Origin: Hyphomicrobiales bacterium
GTDB taxonomy: Bacteria; Pseudomonadota; Alphaproteobacteria; Rhizobiales; Rhizobiaceae
DNA length: 64,000 nt
Assembly (NCBI GenBank): GCA_900465915.1
Contig: UBKJ01000022.1
Span: 70,570-134,569 of the forward strand
Direction: 5' to 3'
The position numbers were made by a program, and so were the translations under genes. Below the pieces are notes generated by a model. It made no database searches, had not been told where the DNA came from, and saw only the letters and a list, made by a program, of their open reading frames with translations. Shown piece after piece: positions 17,522 to 26,676 of the stretch (position 1 is its first letter; each line of letters begins with the position of its first letter).

Positions 17522-18373
17522 ATGGCTTTGAAACGATCGCAACTGATCGGGGCGAATTTCGGCTTCCAGCACGGGCCCTTCGAGCGAGCCGCGGCGGCGA
17601 TGCGCGATTTCGGCTTCACGCGCATGGAGCTGTGGGGCGTGGCGCCGCATCTCGACCTGTTCCATCTCAGCGAGCGCCGGCTCGCCCATGTGGCGCGCGT
17701 GCTCGACGACAACGGCCTCGCCGTCCGCGCCTATACGCCGGAGCAGGTGCTCTACCCGATCAACATCGCCTCGGGCGACGCGGAGCTGCGCCGCGACAGC
17801 ATCGACCGCTTCCGCCACGGCGCCGACATCTGCGCCCGGCTCGGCGCGGACTACCTGTTTCTCACGCCGGCGCGCGGCTTCGAGACCGAGCCGGCGGAGA
17901 CGGCCTGGGCGCGCTCGGCCGATGCCATCGCCGAGATCGCCGCCTATGCCAAAAGCGTCGGCATACGCTGCCTGCTGGAGCCGCTGCAGCGCATCGAAAG
18001 CAACATCGTCACCGACCTCGACGGCCTCGGTCGCATGTACGACCAGGTCGGCGCCGACAATATGGACGTGGTGCTCGACCTCGTCGCCATGGCGACGGCG
18101 GGCGACACGGTGGCCGATTATCTCGACCGCTTCGGCGACAAGGTCGCGCATGTCCATATCGTCGACGGCAAGCCCTCCGGCCATCTGGTCTGGGGCGACG
18201 GCGACCTGCCGCTCGGCGATTATCTCGATCAACTGGGACAGGCGGGCTTCGCCGGCACGCTGACCTTCGAGCCCTTCGGCGACGGCTCCTACGCCCTCGA
18301 CCCGGCGGCGGCCTGGACACGCAACCTCGCCGCCGCCGCTCCCTATTTCGACACCGACATTGAAAGCGCATGA
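17522..18373 (+). CDS. frlC: TIM-barrel sugar epimerase/isomerase, FrlC-like
   Basis: Xylose-isomerase-like TIM-barrel protein (AP_endonuc_2 fold), 283 aa. Metal-binding acids of the family are seen in MELWGVAPHLD, CLLEPLQRIESN, VVLDLVAM and VHIVDG, with the final LTFEPFGDGSY. The stretch YTPEQVLYPINIASGDAELR matches the conserved YTPE-x-YP-N-GD-RR segment of E. coli FrlC (fructoselysine 3-epimerase, which converts psicoselysine to fructoselysine). A GGGGAA site precedes the start, and the end overlaps frlD by four bases. Other family members are tagatose and allulose epimerases, but context favours FrlC. Confidence 0.8.
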   Translation: MALKRSQLIGANFGFQHGPFERAAAAMRDFGFTRMELWGVAPHLDLFHLSERRLAHVARVLDDNGLAVRAYTPEQVLYPINIASGDAELRRDSIDRFRHGADICARLGADYLFLTPARGFETEPAETAWARSADAIAEIAAYAKSVGIRCLLEPLQRIESNIVTDLDGLGRMYDQVGADNMDVVLDLVAMATAGDTVADYLDRFGDKVAHVHIVDGKPSGHLVWGDGDLPLGDYLDQLGQAGFAGTLTFEPFGDGSYALDPAAAWTRNLAAAAPYFDTDIESA

Positions 18374-19236
18374 TGACCAAGCCCACACCCAAACTCGTCG
18401 CCGTCGGCGACAATTGCCTCGACGTCTCGCTCACGCAAGGAACGATGACGGTGGGCGGCAACGCGTTGAACGTCGCCGTCCAGTGGCGGCTGAACGGCTG
18501 GGAGGGGCGCTATTTCGGCGCGGTGGCGGACGATCCGGAAGGCGCGGCCATCCTCGACGCCATCGCCCCCGCCGGGCTGGCGCGGACGGACGTGGAGACA
18601 TTGCCCGGCGACACGGCGGTGACGCTTTTGAAGGACGAGGCGGGCGACCGCCGCATCCTGCTGGAATCGCTCGGCGTCGGCGCGAACTACATGCCCGAGG
18701 AAGGTCGCTACGCCGAATTGCGCGCCGCCGACTGGGTGCATCTCGGCACCAACGCCGATCCCCGGCTGGTGCGGCGGCTCGCCGGCGACGGCGTGCGCTT
18801 CAGCGTCGACGTGTCGCTGGCGCATTTCGCCTTTTCGCTGGAGGGCGTGCCGATGGTCTTCGCCTCCGGCCCCGACGATCCGGCCGAGCCGGTGGAGCCG
18901 CTGATCGAGGCGCTGCGCAACGCCGGCGCGGCGCAGGCGCTGGTGACCTGCGGCCGGCGCGGGGCCTTCTTCCACGACGGCGACAGCGTCTCCTTCGCCC
19001 CGGCGCTGGAGATCGAGGTGGTCGACACCTGCGGTGCGGGCGACAGCTTCATGGCCTCGTTCCTGACCTCCTACCTCTTCGAGAAGACCGGGGCCGAAGC
19101 GGCGCTGCGGCAGGCGGCGGCGCGGGCGGCGGCCACCTGCATGCATCCCGGCGGCTTCCCGCAGCCGGTCGTTCCCATTCCCGGCTGGGTGCGTGAGAAA
19201 TACGCCGGCGTCATCCGGCAGGTCGAGGAGGCCTGA
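18370..19236 (+). CDS. frlD: PfkB-family kinase, fructoselysine-6-kinase-like (FrlD)
   Basis: Ribokinase-family sugar kinase, 288 aa. The N-terminal GDNCLDV and GGNALNVAV closely follow E. coli FrlD (GDNCVDI, GGNAVNVAV). The C-terminal PfkB signature DTCGAGDSFMASF carries the catalytic aspartate. It should phosphorylate fructosyl amino acids at O-6 to give the substrate of the FrlB-like deglycase encoded at the start of the operon. Two consecutive ATGs (18370, 18373) are possible starts; the first overlaps the frlC stop. Confidence 0.83.
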   Translation: MMTKPTPKLVAVGDNCLDVSLTQGTMTVGGNALNVAVQWRLNGWEGRYFGAVADDPEGAAILDAIAPAGLARTDVETLPGDTAVTLLKDEAGDRRILLESLGVGANYMPEEGRYAELRAADWVHLGTNADPRLVRRLAGDGVRFSVDVSLAHFAFSLEGVPMVFASGPDDPAEPVEPLIEALRNAGAAQALVTCGRRGAFFHDGDSVSFAPALEIEVVDTCGAGDSFMASFLTSYLFEKTGAEAALRQAAARAAATCMHPGGFPQPVVPIPGWVREKYAGVIRQVEEA

Positions 19237-19237
19237 C

Positions 19238-20656
19238 ATGAGCGAAATCCGTTTGCGCCAGCCGGTCGCGGCGCCCCGGCAGGACCGTTCCTTCTGGCTG
19301 CAGGACATCGACGCCGGCCCGGCGACCGAGATGCTGCGCGGGCAGGCGACGACGGACGTCGCCATCGTCGGCGGCGGCTATACCGGCCTGTGGACGGCGA
19401 TCCGCATCAAGGAGCAGTCGCCCGAGACGCGCGTGACCATTTTGGAGGCCGATTTCTGCGGCTCCGGCGCGTCGGGGCGCAATGGCGGGCAGGTCCATAC
19501 CTGGTGGGCCGAGATCGACCAGATCGCCGCCGTCACCGGCATGGACGAGGCCAAGCAGCTTTGCGCCGAGACGGCGGACGCCATCGAGGAACTCGCCAAG
19601 CTCCAGAGCGACGGCGTTATCGACATGGGGCTGCGGCTCGACGGCTGGCTGTGGACGGCAAGCTCCATCGCGCAGGAAGGGGCCTGGGACGGCGCGCTCG
19701 AAGCCACGCGCGCGCTCGGCGTCGAGCGTTTCCGCGAACTGGACGCCGAGGAAATAGCGCGCGTCACCGGCTCTTCCGCCTCCTATGCGGGCATCGTCGA
19801 GGACCGCGCCGGCACGGTGCAGCCCGCGAAGCTCGCCGTCGGCCTGCGCGCGCTGGCGCAGTCGATGGGCGTGACCATCCACGAGCAAAGCCCGGTGCTG
19901 GACATCGCGCCCGGCGCGCGCTGCACCTTGCGCACCGCCAACGGCGCGCTGACGGCGGACAAGGTGGTGCTGGCCGCCAACGCCTGGCTCGCCGCGCTGC
20001 CGGAACTGCGCCGCCATCTCTACGTCGTCTCCAGCCAGGTGATCGCCACCGCGCCGGCGCCGGAACTCCTCGACCGCATCGGCTGGACCGACGGCAAGTC
20101 GATCTGCGATGCGCAGAGCCACGTGCTCTATTACCAGCGCACGCCGGAGGGGCGGGTGATCTTCGGGCGCGGCTCGGGCCAGATCGCCTTCCGCGACGAT
20201 TTCGGCGCCGATTTCAACCGCAGCCCCGAGCGCGGCCACGACAACCGGCGCGAGCTGCACCGCGTCTATCCGGCGTTGCGCGGCGTGAAGGTGGATTACG
20301 ACTGGAGCGGCCCCATCGACTGCATGGCCGAGCACGTTCCGGTCTTCGACCGGCTGGCCGAGCACGGCAACATCTTCTTCGGCATGGGCTTCAACGGCAC
20401 CGGCATCGCGCAGACGCCGATCGCCGGCCGCATTCTCGCGAGCCTCGTCCTCGGCCGCGACGACCGCTGGAGCCGCAGCCGCCTCGTCGGGCTCAAGCGC
20501 CGCAAGACGCTGCCGCCGGAGCCGCTGCGCTATATCGGCGCGAAGATCGTGCGCAAGGCGATCCGCCGCAAGAACGACCTCGAAATCCTCGACAGGCGGG
20601 CCGACCGGCTGACCAATTTCATCGCCGGGCTGGTTCCCGGAAACAAGGCCGAATAA
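19238..20656 (+). CDS. DAO-family FAD-dependent amine oxidoreductase in the frl operon
   Basis: Flavoprotein of the D-amino-acid oxidase/PuuB (OrdL) group, 472 aa. The FAD-binding motif is TTDVAIVGGGYTGLWTAIR (residues about 38-56), followed by GSGASGRNGGQ, the covalent-flavin or flavin-contact loop of this group, and a C-terminal FGMGFNGTGIAQTPIAGRI that closes the FAD site. The start is backed by GAGGAGG. Family members oxidise secondary amines such as gamma-glutamylputrescine, sarcosine or, in amadoriases, fructosyl amino acids. Lying between frlD and the transporter ATPase, it may attack the same Amadori substrate by oxidation. Its substrate is not decidable from sequence. Confidence 0.8.
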   Translation: MSEIRLRQPVAAPRQDRSFWLQDIDAGPATEMLRGQATTDVAIVGGGYTGLWTAIRIKEQSPETRVTILEADFCGSGASGRNGGQVHTWWAEIDQIAAVTGMDEAKQLCAETADAIEELAKLQSDGVIDMGLRLDGWLWTASSIAQEGAWDGALEATRALGVERFRELDAEEIARVTGSSASYAGIVEDRAGTVQPAKLAVGLRALAQSMGVTIHEQSPVLDIAPGARCTLRTANGALTADKVVLAANAWLAALPELRRHLYVVSSQVIATAPAPELLDRIGWTDGKSICDAQSHVLYYQRTPEGRVIFGRGSGQIAFRDDFGADFNRSPERGHDNRRELHRVYPALRGVKVDYDWSGPIDCMAEHVPVFDRLAEHGNIFFGMGFNGTGIAQTPIAGRILASLVLGRDDRWSRSRLVGLKRRKTLPPEPLRYIGAKIVRKAIRRKNDLEILDRRADRLTNFIAGLVPGNKAE

Positions 20657-20676
20657 CGGCGCGGGAGCGGGAACAT

Positions 20677-21786
<1,110 letters not shown>

Positions 21787-21960
21787 CCCTTCGTTTTCCA
21801 AAAGGCGGGGCTGCGGCCGCCGTTTAAGGCTTTGTTATCGGTTTTCGCCCATCAATCGGGTCGGATTCTCGTCAACAGACAGAAAAACGGCGGGGGCAGA
21901 AATTGAATCCATTCGCGCATATCGCGCCGCGCCGCCGGCGCGCCGCCTGACGGGGCGCCC

Positions 21961-23013
21961 GTGCGGAGCGATCTCAAATACGCCCTGATCCGCGCCGGGC
22001 TGAACGCCGTGCGCTTTTCGGGCGCGGGCCGGCTGGCGCCCTTCGCCGGCGGGCGCGGCGTCATCTTCACCCTGCATCACGTGCGGCCGCGCGCCGAAAC
22101 CTCCTGCTTCGAGCCCAACGCCATCCTGTCGGTCACGCCGGAATTTCTGGCCGTCGCCATCCGCGCGGCGCTCGCCAAGGGGCTGGTCCCGGCACATCTG
22201 CACGACTTGCCTACGCTTCTGGCCGACCCGCGCGACACGCGCAAATTCGTCGCCTTCACGCTCGACGACGGCTATCGCGACAACGCCGTCCACGCCGCGC
22301 CGGTGTTCCGCGCTTTCGGCGTTCCCTATACGATCTTCGTCACGCAAGGCTTCGTCGAGCGCACGCGCGGCATCTGGTGGGAGACGGCGGCCGCGCTGGC
22401 CCGCCGGCCGAAACTGCGCTTCGATTTCGGCGCGGGGGAGGAGGAGATGACGCTCGCCACCGAGGCGCAGAAGCGCATCGCCTTCGCGCGCCTCGCCGCC
22501 TTCGTGCGCACGGCGGAGGAGGACGAGGCGGTGCGGCGCATCGAAGAATGCGCGCGGGCCGAGGGCGTCGATCCGCGCGCCATCGTCGAGGCCGAGATCA
22601 TGGACGCCGGCGAGCTGCGCGCGCTGGCGAGCGATCCGCTGGCGCGGTTCGGGGCGCATGGCGTCACCCATGTCAATCTGCGCCGTGTGTCGCCGGAGCG
22701 GCTGAAAGACGAGATCGCGCAATCGACCGAGGCGGTCGAGCGCTATGTCGGCGCGCGGCCGCTGACCTTCTCCTATCCTTACGGCTGGGCCTCGGCGGTA
22801 GGCGAGCGCGAGCGGCGGGCGGCGGCGGCAGCCGGCTTCGCGGCGGCGGTGACCACCCAGCCCGGCGTGCTCGGACGGCCCGAGCCGCATACCGGCCTGC
22901 CGCGCATTTCGCTCAACGGCTATTTCCAGAAGAAACGCTATGTCGAGGCGCTGCTGTCGGGCCTGCCAGGCCGGCTCTGGGGCCTGCGCGGGCGCGGCGA
23001 GGTGGAAGGATAG
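21961..23013 (+). CDS. Polysaccharide deacetylase family protein (NodB homology domain)
   Basis: Carbohydrate esterase 4-type protein, 350 aa. Motif 1 is FTLDDGYRDNA (catalytic and metal-binding aspartates), motif 2 is GAHGVTHVNL (HxxxH metal ligands) and motif 3 is FSYPYGWAS. Between motifs 1 and 2 is an insert of about 100 residues. There is no signal peptide; the start is GTG 21961 and an N-terminal basic helix precedes the domain. Substrates in the family include chitin-like or peptidoglycan N-acetyl sugars; this intracellular-looking form with an HHVRP segment resembles proteins found beside exopolysaccharide genes. The 174 bases before it hold no obvious feature. Confidence 0.82.
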   Translation: MRSDLKYALIRAGLNAVRFSGAGRLAPFAGGRGVIFTLHHVRPRAETSCFEPNAILSVTPEFLAVAIRAALAKGLVPAHLHDLPTLLADPRDTRKFVAFTLDDGYRDNAVHAAPVFRAFGVPYTIFVTQGFVERTRGIWWETAAALARRPKLRFDFGAGEEEMTLATEAQKRIAFARLAAFVRTAEEDEAVRRIEECARAEGVDPRAIVEAEIMDAGELRALASDPLARFGAHGVTHVNLRRVSPERLKDEIAQSTEAVERYVGARPLTFSYPYGWASAVGERERRAAAAAGFAAAVTTQPGVLGRPEPHTGLPRISLNGYFQKKRYVEALLSGLPGRLWGLRGRGEVEG

Positions 23014-23035
23014 AGCATTTCACCGGAAATGCTCT
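23012..23035. terminator. Bidirectional hairpin terminator of the CCGGAAATGCTCT repeat family
   Basis: AGAGCATTTC (23012-23021) pairs perfectly with GAAATGCTCT (23026-23035) around ACCG. It overlaps the stop codon of the deacetylase gene and ends one base before the stop of the convergent DUF808 gene, so it can end both transcripts. The CCGGAAATGCTCT arm is shared with the repeat at 49332-49369. Confidence 0.7.
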
Positions 23036-23036
23036 T

Positions 23037-23954
23037 CTAGCCCTTCCGGCTGAAGAGCTTCACCACCCCAACGACGACCAGCCCGATGCCGATGGCGAGC
23101 ACGGCCTGCTGCAGCGACGTCGCCAGCCAGGCGAGCGCGTCGGAATGCAGCGGCAGCCGCTCGGCGTTGGCGTGGATGAATTCCTCCGGCGCATGGAAGC
23201 CGAGCCCGGCGAGGCCGTGGACCACGATGCTGCCGCCGACCCACAGCATCGCCGCCGTGCCGACCGTGCTGAGCAGGCTCAGCAGCACCGGCATGGCCGC
23301 CACCAGCCCCTGTCCGATCCGCTTGCCGAAAGCGCCGGCGCTGTTGCGGACCAGCGAGACGCCCATGTCGTCCAGCTTGACGATGACGCCGACCACGCCA
23401 TAGACGGCGAAGGTGATGACCACGCCCACCGCCGCCAGCACCATGGCCTGCATGACGAAGCCCGATTGCGGCAGGCCGGCCAGGGTCAGCGCCATGATCT
23501 CCGCCGACAGGATGAAATCGGTGCGGATCGCGCCGCTCACCGTGCGGTCCTCGATCTCCTTCGGCGTGCCGGTCGCTTCCTCGTGCTCCTCGGCGTGTGG
23601 GTGGACGAATTCGATCAGCTTCTCCACGCCCTCGAAGGACAGATAGACGCCGCCCGCCATCAGCAGCGGCGTGATCAGCATCGGCACGAAGCTGCTCAAA
23701 AGCAGCGCAGCCGGCAGGAGGTACAAAAGCTTGTTGCGCAGCGAGCCCTTGGTGATCTTCCAGATCACCGGCAATTCGCGCTCCGGCTTCAGTCCCACCA
23801 CATAGCGCGGCGTCACGGCGGTGTCGTCGATGACCACGCCGGCGGCCTTGGCGCTCGCCGTGGCCGTCTGGCTGGCCACGTCGTCCAGCGAGGCGGCGGC
23901 GTGCCGGGCGATGGCCGCGACGTCGTCGAGAAGGGCGAAAAGACCGGACGCCAT
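23037..23954 (-). CDS. DUF808 inner-membrane protein (YedI-like)
   Basis: DUF808/YedI family, 305 aa. The N-terminus MASGLFALLDDVAAIARHAA and the following KAAGVVIDDTAVTPRYVVG are the family's highly conserved opening. It continues with several hydrophobic segments (YLLPAALLLSSFVPMLITPLL; VMQAMVLAAVGVVITFAVYG; VVHGLAGLG). The start is placed at the ATG before ASGLF because an AAAGG site lies upstream and a longer reading has no family similarity. Function of the family is unknown; membrane location is predicted. It is divergent from the AI-2E gene. Confidence 0.82.
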   Translation of the reverse strand: MASGLFALLDDVAAIARHAAASLDDVASQTATASAKAAGVVIDDTAVTPRYVVGLKPERELPVIWKITKGSLRNKLLYLLPAALLLSSFVPMLITPLLMAGGVYLSFEGVEKLIEFVHPHAEEHEEATGTPKEIEDRTVSGAIRTDFILSAEIMALTLAGLPQSGFVMQAMVLAAVGVVITFAVYGVVGVIVKLDDMGVSLVRNSAGAFGKRIGQGLVAAMPVLLSLLSTVGTAAMLWVGGSIVVHGLAGLGFHAPEEFIHANAERLPLHSDALAWLATSLQQAVLAIGIGLVVVGVVKLFSRKG

Positions 23955-24117
23955 GCAAAACCTTTCGGACGAGAATATCAGCAGGGAAACTAACCTAGGA
24001 AACGGACCGTTCCAACGGCTTGCCGCAGGTTTTGAACAGCGCTTTGCGGCCGCTCTATTGAACATGCGGCCGAATAGGGGCAGGCTCGCGCCGACATCAC
24101 CCGATCCGCAGGTCGAC

Positions 24118-25176
24118 ATGACGGTTCAGCGCGCAGGCTTCTACATTCTTCTGACCTTGGCCACGGTGGCCTTCGTCTGGCTGCTCACGCCCTACGCCAC
24201 CGCCATATTATGGGCGGTGATCCTGGCGGTGATCTTCTATCCGATCCAGCAGCGCTTCGAGCGATGGTTCGGCGGTCGGCGCAACCTGGCGGCGCTCGTG
24301 TCGGTGCTGCTCTGCGTCTGCCTGGTGATCCTGCCGATGGCGGCGCTGTCGGGCTCGCTGGTGCAGGAGGGCAACGCGCTCTACGAGCGGCTCAGCACGC
24401 GCGAATACGACCTCAACGCCATCATCAGCCGCATCCAGGCCGCCTTGCCCGACACGCTGGAGCCGTGGCTGGCGCGGCTGCAGCTGGGCGATTTCGCCGA
24501 ATGGCGCTCAAAAATCTCCAGCGCCGTCATGCAGGGCAGCCAGCTTTTCGCCGGCCGCCTGTTCAGCCTGGGCCAGAACACGCTGCAATTCTTCATCGGC
24601 TTCGGCGTGATGCTGTATCTGTTGTTCTTCATGTTCCGCGACGGGGCCGATCTCGGCGCCACCATCCGGCGCGCCATGCCGCTCAGCGACGACTACAGCC
24701 GCCAGTTCCTCGACAAGTTCATGGCCGTGGTGCGCGCCACGGTGAAGGGCAACATCATCATCGCCATCGTGCAGGGAATCATCGGCGGCGTCACCTTCTG
24801 GGCGCTGGGCATCGAGGCGGCGCTGCTGTGGGGGGTGATGATGACCTTCCTGTCCATGCTGCCGGCCATCGGCGCGGCGCTGGTCTGGGGGCCGGCGGCG
24901 GTCTGGTTCTTCGCCAGCGGGGCATGGGGCAAGGCGCTGATCCTGGTCTTCGTCGGCGTCTTCGTCATCGGGCTGGTCGACAACCTGCTGCGCCCGCCGC
25001 TGGTGGGCAAGGGCACGCGCATGCCCGACTACGTCATCCTGATCTCGACCATCGGCGGCATGGCGCTGATGGGCATCAACGGCTTCGTCATCGGCCCGCT
25101 GATCGCGGCGATCTTCATCGCCGCCTGGTCGCTGTTCGCCAACGAACAGGCCGAGCATCACACGAAACGGCGATAG
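24118..25176 (+). CDS. AI-2E family transporter (TqsA/PerM-like permease)
   Basis: Polytopic membrane protein of the AI-2 exporter/PerM family, 352 aa. It has eight predicted helices in the typical pattern: a hydrophobic N-terminal pair (FYILLTLATVAFVWLLTPYA, ILWAVILAVIFYPIQ), a long soluble middle, and a helical C-terminal half with VGKGTRMPDYVILISTIGGMA, the family signature, near residue 300. ATG 24118 gives the usual length; ATG 24064 would add 18 residues, and neither has a strong ribosome-binding site. Characterised relatives export autoinducer-2 or ions; the cargo here is unknown. Confidence 0.83.
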   Translation: MTVQRAGFYILLTLATVAFVWLLTPYATAILWAVILAVIFYPIQQRFERWFGGRRNLAALVSVLLCVCLVILPMAALSGSLVQEGNALYERLSTREYDLNAIISRIQAALPDTLEPWLARLQLGDFAEWRSKISSAVMQGSQLFAGRLFSLGQNTLQFFIGFGVMLYLLFFMFRDGADLGATIRRAMPLSDDYSRQFLDKFMAVVRATVKGNIIIAIVQGIIGGVTFWALGIEAALLWGVMMTFLSMLPAIGAALVWGPAAVWFFASGAWGKALILVFVGVFVIGLVDNLLRPPLVGKGTRMPDYVILISTIGGMALMGINGFVIGPLIAAIFIAAWSLFANEQAEHHTKRR

Positions 25177-25180
25177 GGCT

Positions 25181-25304
25181 GGAAAAGCAAACGCCCGCTG
25201 CACTGGGAGGAGGAGTGTGCAGCGGGCGAATATGAAAAGCGCGATTGGGAGGAGGAGTATCGCGCTCGGTGTCCGGTTTTTGGGAGGAGGAGTAAAACCG
25301 GACA
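25181..25304 (-). ncRNA. Triple-hairpin anti-Shine-Dalgarno small RNA, alpha-r14/cuckoo (NfeR1-like) family
   Basis: On the minus strand three consecutive perfect hairpins each display the identical 13-base loop ACTCCTCCTCCCA. The stems are 25270-25280/25294-25304 (11 bp), 25238-25245/25259-25266 (8 bp) and 25192-25203/25217-25228 (12 bp); stem sequences differ but pair fully. The last stem is followed on the minus strand by TTTGCTTTT, a Rho-independent terminator. The predicted RNA is about 120 nt. This matches the alpha-r14 sRNA family, also called cuckoo RNAs and including NfeR1 of Sinorhizobium, whose loops pair with mRNA ribosome-binding sites. It ends 5 bases from the AI-2E stop, tail-to-tail. 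Strand is decided by the T-run and the promoter at 25310-25338. Confidence 0.88.
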
Positions 25305-25309
25305 TTCAC

Positions 25310-25338
25310 AACATAGAGGGAGGCGGCCCCCGCCACAA
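25310..25338 (-). promoter_or_regulatory. Sigma-70-type promoter of the anti-SD sRNA
   Basis: On the minus strand TTGTGG (25338-25333) and TATGTT (25315-25310) are separated by exactly 17 bases. Initiation 6-8 bases downstream would place the 5' end at or just before the first hairpin, giving the length expected of alpha-r14 RNAs. Confidence 0.55.
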
Positions 25339-25502
25339 CGAACGATCCTGCAAGGCAGCTATACCGAAACGCCATAGCTGGGCGCCCTGCACAATTTTTC
25401 CTCACCGCAGGGGCCGCGCAGCATGGACTTTCTTGCCGCGGCCTCGTTTATCGCGCAAAGAATGCGCGCGATTCCGCCGGCCGCGTCCCCCATGCCGGCG
25501 CC

Positions 25503-26621
25503 ATGCAGGACATTTCCATGACAGGCGCCACGCCTTCGCCCGACCGGAAGCGCCGGTTCAAGCTGTTCCGGCCCATATTGCCCGGCGCCAATCCGCGCGA
25601 GCGCGCCTGGGCCTGCGTCGGCGCGCTGGTGGGCGTGGCGCTGGCGGGGCTGCTCACGGGCCTCCTGTTCGGCGCCGACCGCGCGCCGCTGATCGTGGCG
25701 CCCATGGGGGCCTCGGCGGTGTTGCTTTTCGCCGTGCCGGCCAGCCCGCTGGCGCAGCCCTGGGCCATCATCGGCGGCAACACCATCTCCGCCGCCGCCG
25801 GCGTGCTCGTCGCCTGCTTCACGCACGATCCGGCGCTGGCCATCGGGCTCGGCGTGGCGCTGGCCATCGCCGCCATGTCGGTGACGCGCAGCCTGCATCC
25901 GCCCGGCGGCGCGGCGGCGCTCACCGCCGTCCTCGGCGGGCCGGTGGTGGCGCATTGGGGCTTCCTGTTTCCGCTCGTGCCGGTGGCGCTCAATTCCTGC
26001 CTGCTGGTCGGCTCCGGCATGGTCTTCCACAAGCTGTCGCGGCGCCAATATCCGCATGTGGCCGTCCCGGCCAATGTCCACCACACCGCCGACGCGCCGC
26101 CCTCGGCGCGCGGCGGCTTCCTGGAGGAGGACATCGACCGGGCGCTGGAATCGCTGCATGAAAGCCTCGACATCGACCGCGGCGACCTGAGCCAGCTTCT
26201 GCGGCGGGTGGAGCTGAGCGCCTCGATCCGCGCGCATCGCGCCATGCTGTGCGCCGACATCATGTCGCGCGACGTGGTCACGGTGGGCGAGAACGCCGCC
26301 GCCGACCACGCCCGGCACCTGCTGCTCTATCACCGCATCCGCACCCTGCCGGTGACCGGCGCGGACGGGCGGCTGGTCGGCATGGTCGGCCTGCGCGAGC
26401 TGGTCGACGTCGCCGGCTCGATCGCCGGCGCCGCCGCGCCGGTGGCCACAGCCGCGCCCGACGATCCGGCGCTGGGCCTGCTGCCGATCCTCACCGACGG
26501 GCGCAGCCACGCCGTGGTCATCGTCGACGGCGACGGCCGCATCGCCGGGCTGGTCACCCAGACCGACCTGCTGGCCGCCGTGGGCCGCAGCCTTTATATG
26601 CAGCCGCGTAAGGCGGCCTGA
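25503..26621 (+). CDS. HPP-family membrane protein with C-terminal tandem CBS domains
   Basis: Protein of 372 aa. The N-terminal half (residues 35-180) is an HPP domain with about four membrane helices and the defining SLHPPGGAAALTAVLGG. The C-terminal half (residues 240-370) contains two CBS motifs (CADIMSRDVVTVGEN; HAVVIVDGDGRIAGLVTQTDLL), which usually bind adenine nucleotides and gate a partner domain. Cyanobacterial and plant HPP proteins have been linked to nitrite transport; the bacterial HPP-CBS form is uncharacterised. Two starts (25503, 25518) are possible. The 325 bases upstream hold the divergent sRNA and then no recognised feature between 25339 and 25502. Confidence 0.82.
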   Translation: MQDISMTGATPSPDRKRRFKLFRPILPGANPRERAWACVGALVGVALAGLLTGLLFGADRAPLIVAPMGASAVLLFAVPASPLAQPWAIIGGNTISAAAGVLVACFTHDPALAIGLGVALAIAAMSVTRSLHPPGGAAALTAVLGGPVVAHWGFLFPLVPVALNSCLLVGSGMVFHKLSRRQYPHVAVPANVHHTADAPPSARGGFLEEDIDRALESLHESLDIDRGDLSQLLRRVELSASIRAHRAMLCADIMSRDVVTVGENAAADHARHLLLYHRIRTLPVTGADGRLVGMVGLRELVDVAGSIAGAAAPVATAAPDDPALGLLPILTDGRSHAVVIVDGDGRIAGLVTQTDLLAAVGRSLYMQPRKAA

Positions 26622-26623
26622 CC

Positions 26624-26669
26624 GGCTTCGGCCTTTTCATGAAAGGCCGAAGCCAAGCCTTTCTTTTTC
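26624..26669 (+). terminator. Rho-independent terminator after the HPP-CBS gene
   Basis: GGCTTCGGCCTTT (26624-26636) pairs perfectly with AAAGGCCGAAGCC (26642-26654) around TCATG and is followed by a T-rich tail (CTTTCTTTTTC to 26669). It sits between convergent genes and may also act on xylB read from the minus strand. Confidence 0.85.
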
Positions 26670-26676
26670 AACAGTT

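Noticed and set aside
25192-25304. Three copies of TGGGAGGAGGAGT looking like a short CRISPR or direct-repeat array
   Set aside because: Each copy is the loop of its own perfect hairpin, spacing is uneven and no cas gene is near; the anti-SD sRNA explanation accounts for all features.
25192-25304. The same hairpins read on the plus strand as an RNA with SD-like loops or as the AI-2E terminator
   Set aside because: No T-run follows on the plus strand, whereas the minus strand has a promoter, a T-run and the known anti-SD loop sequence. A minor terminator role for AI-2E is still possible.
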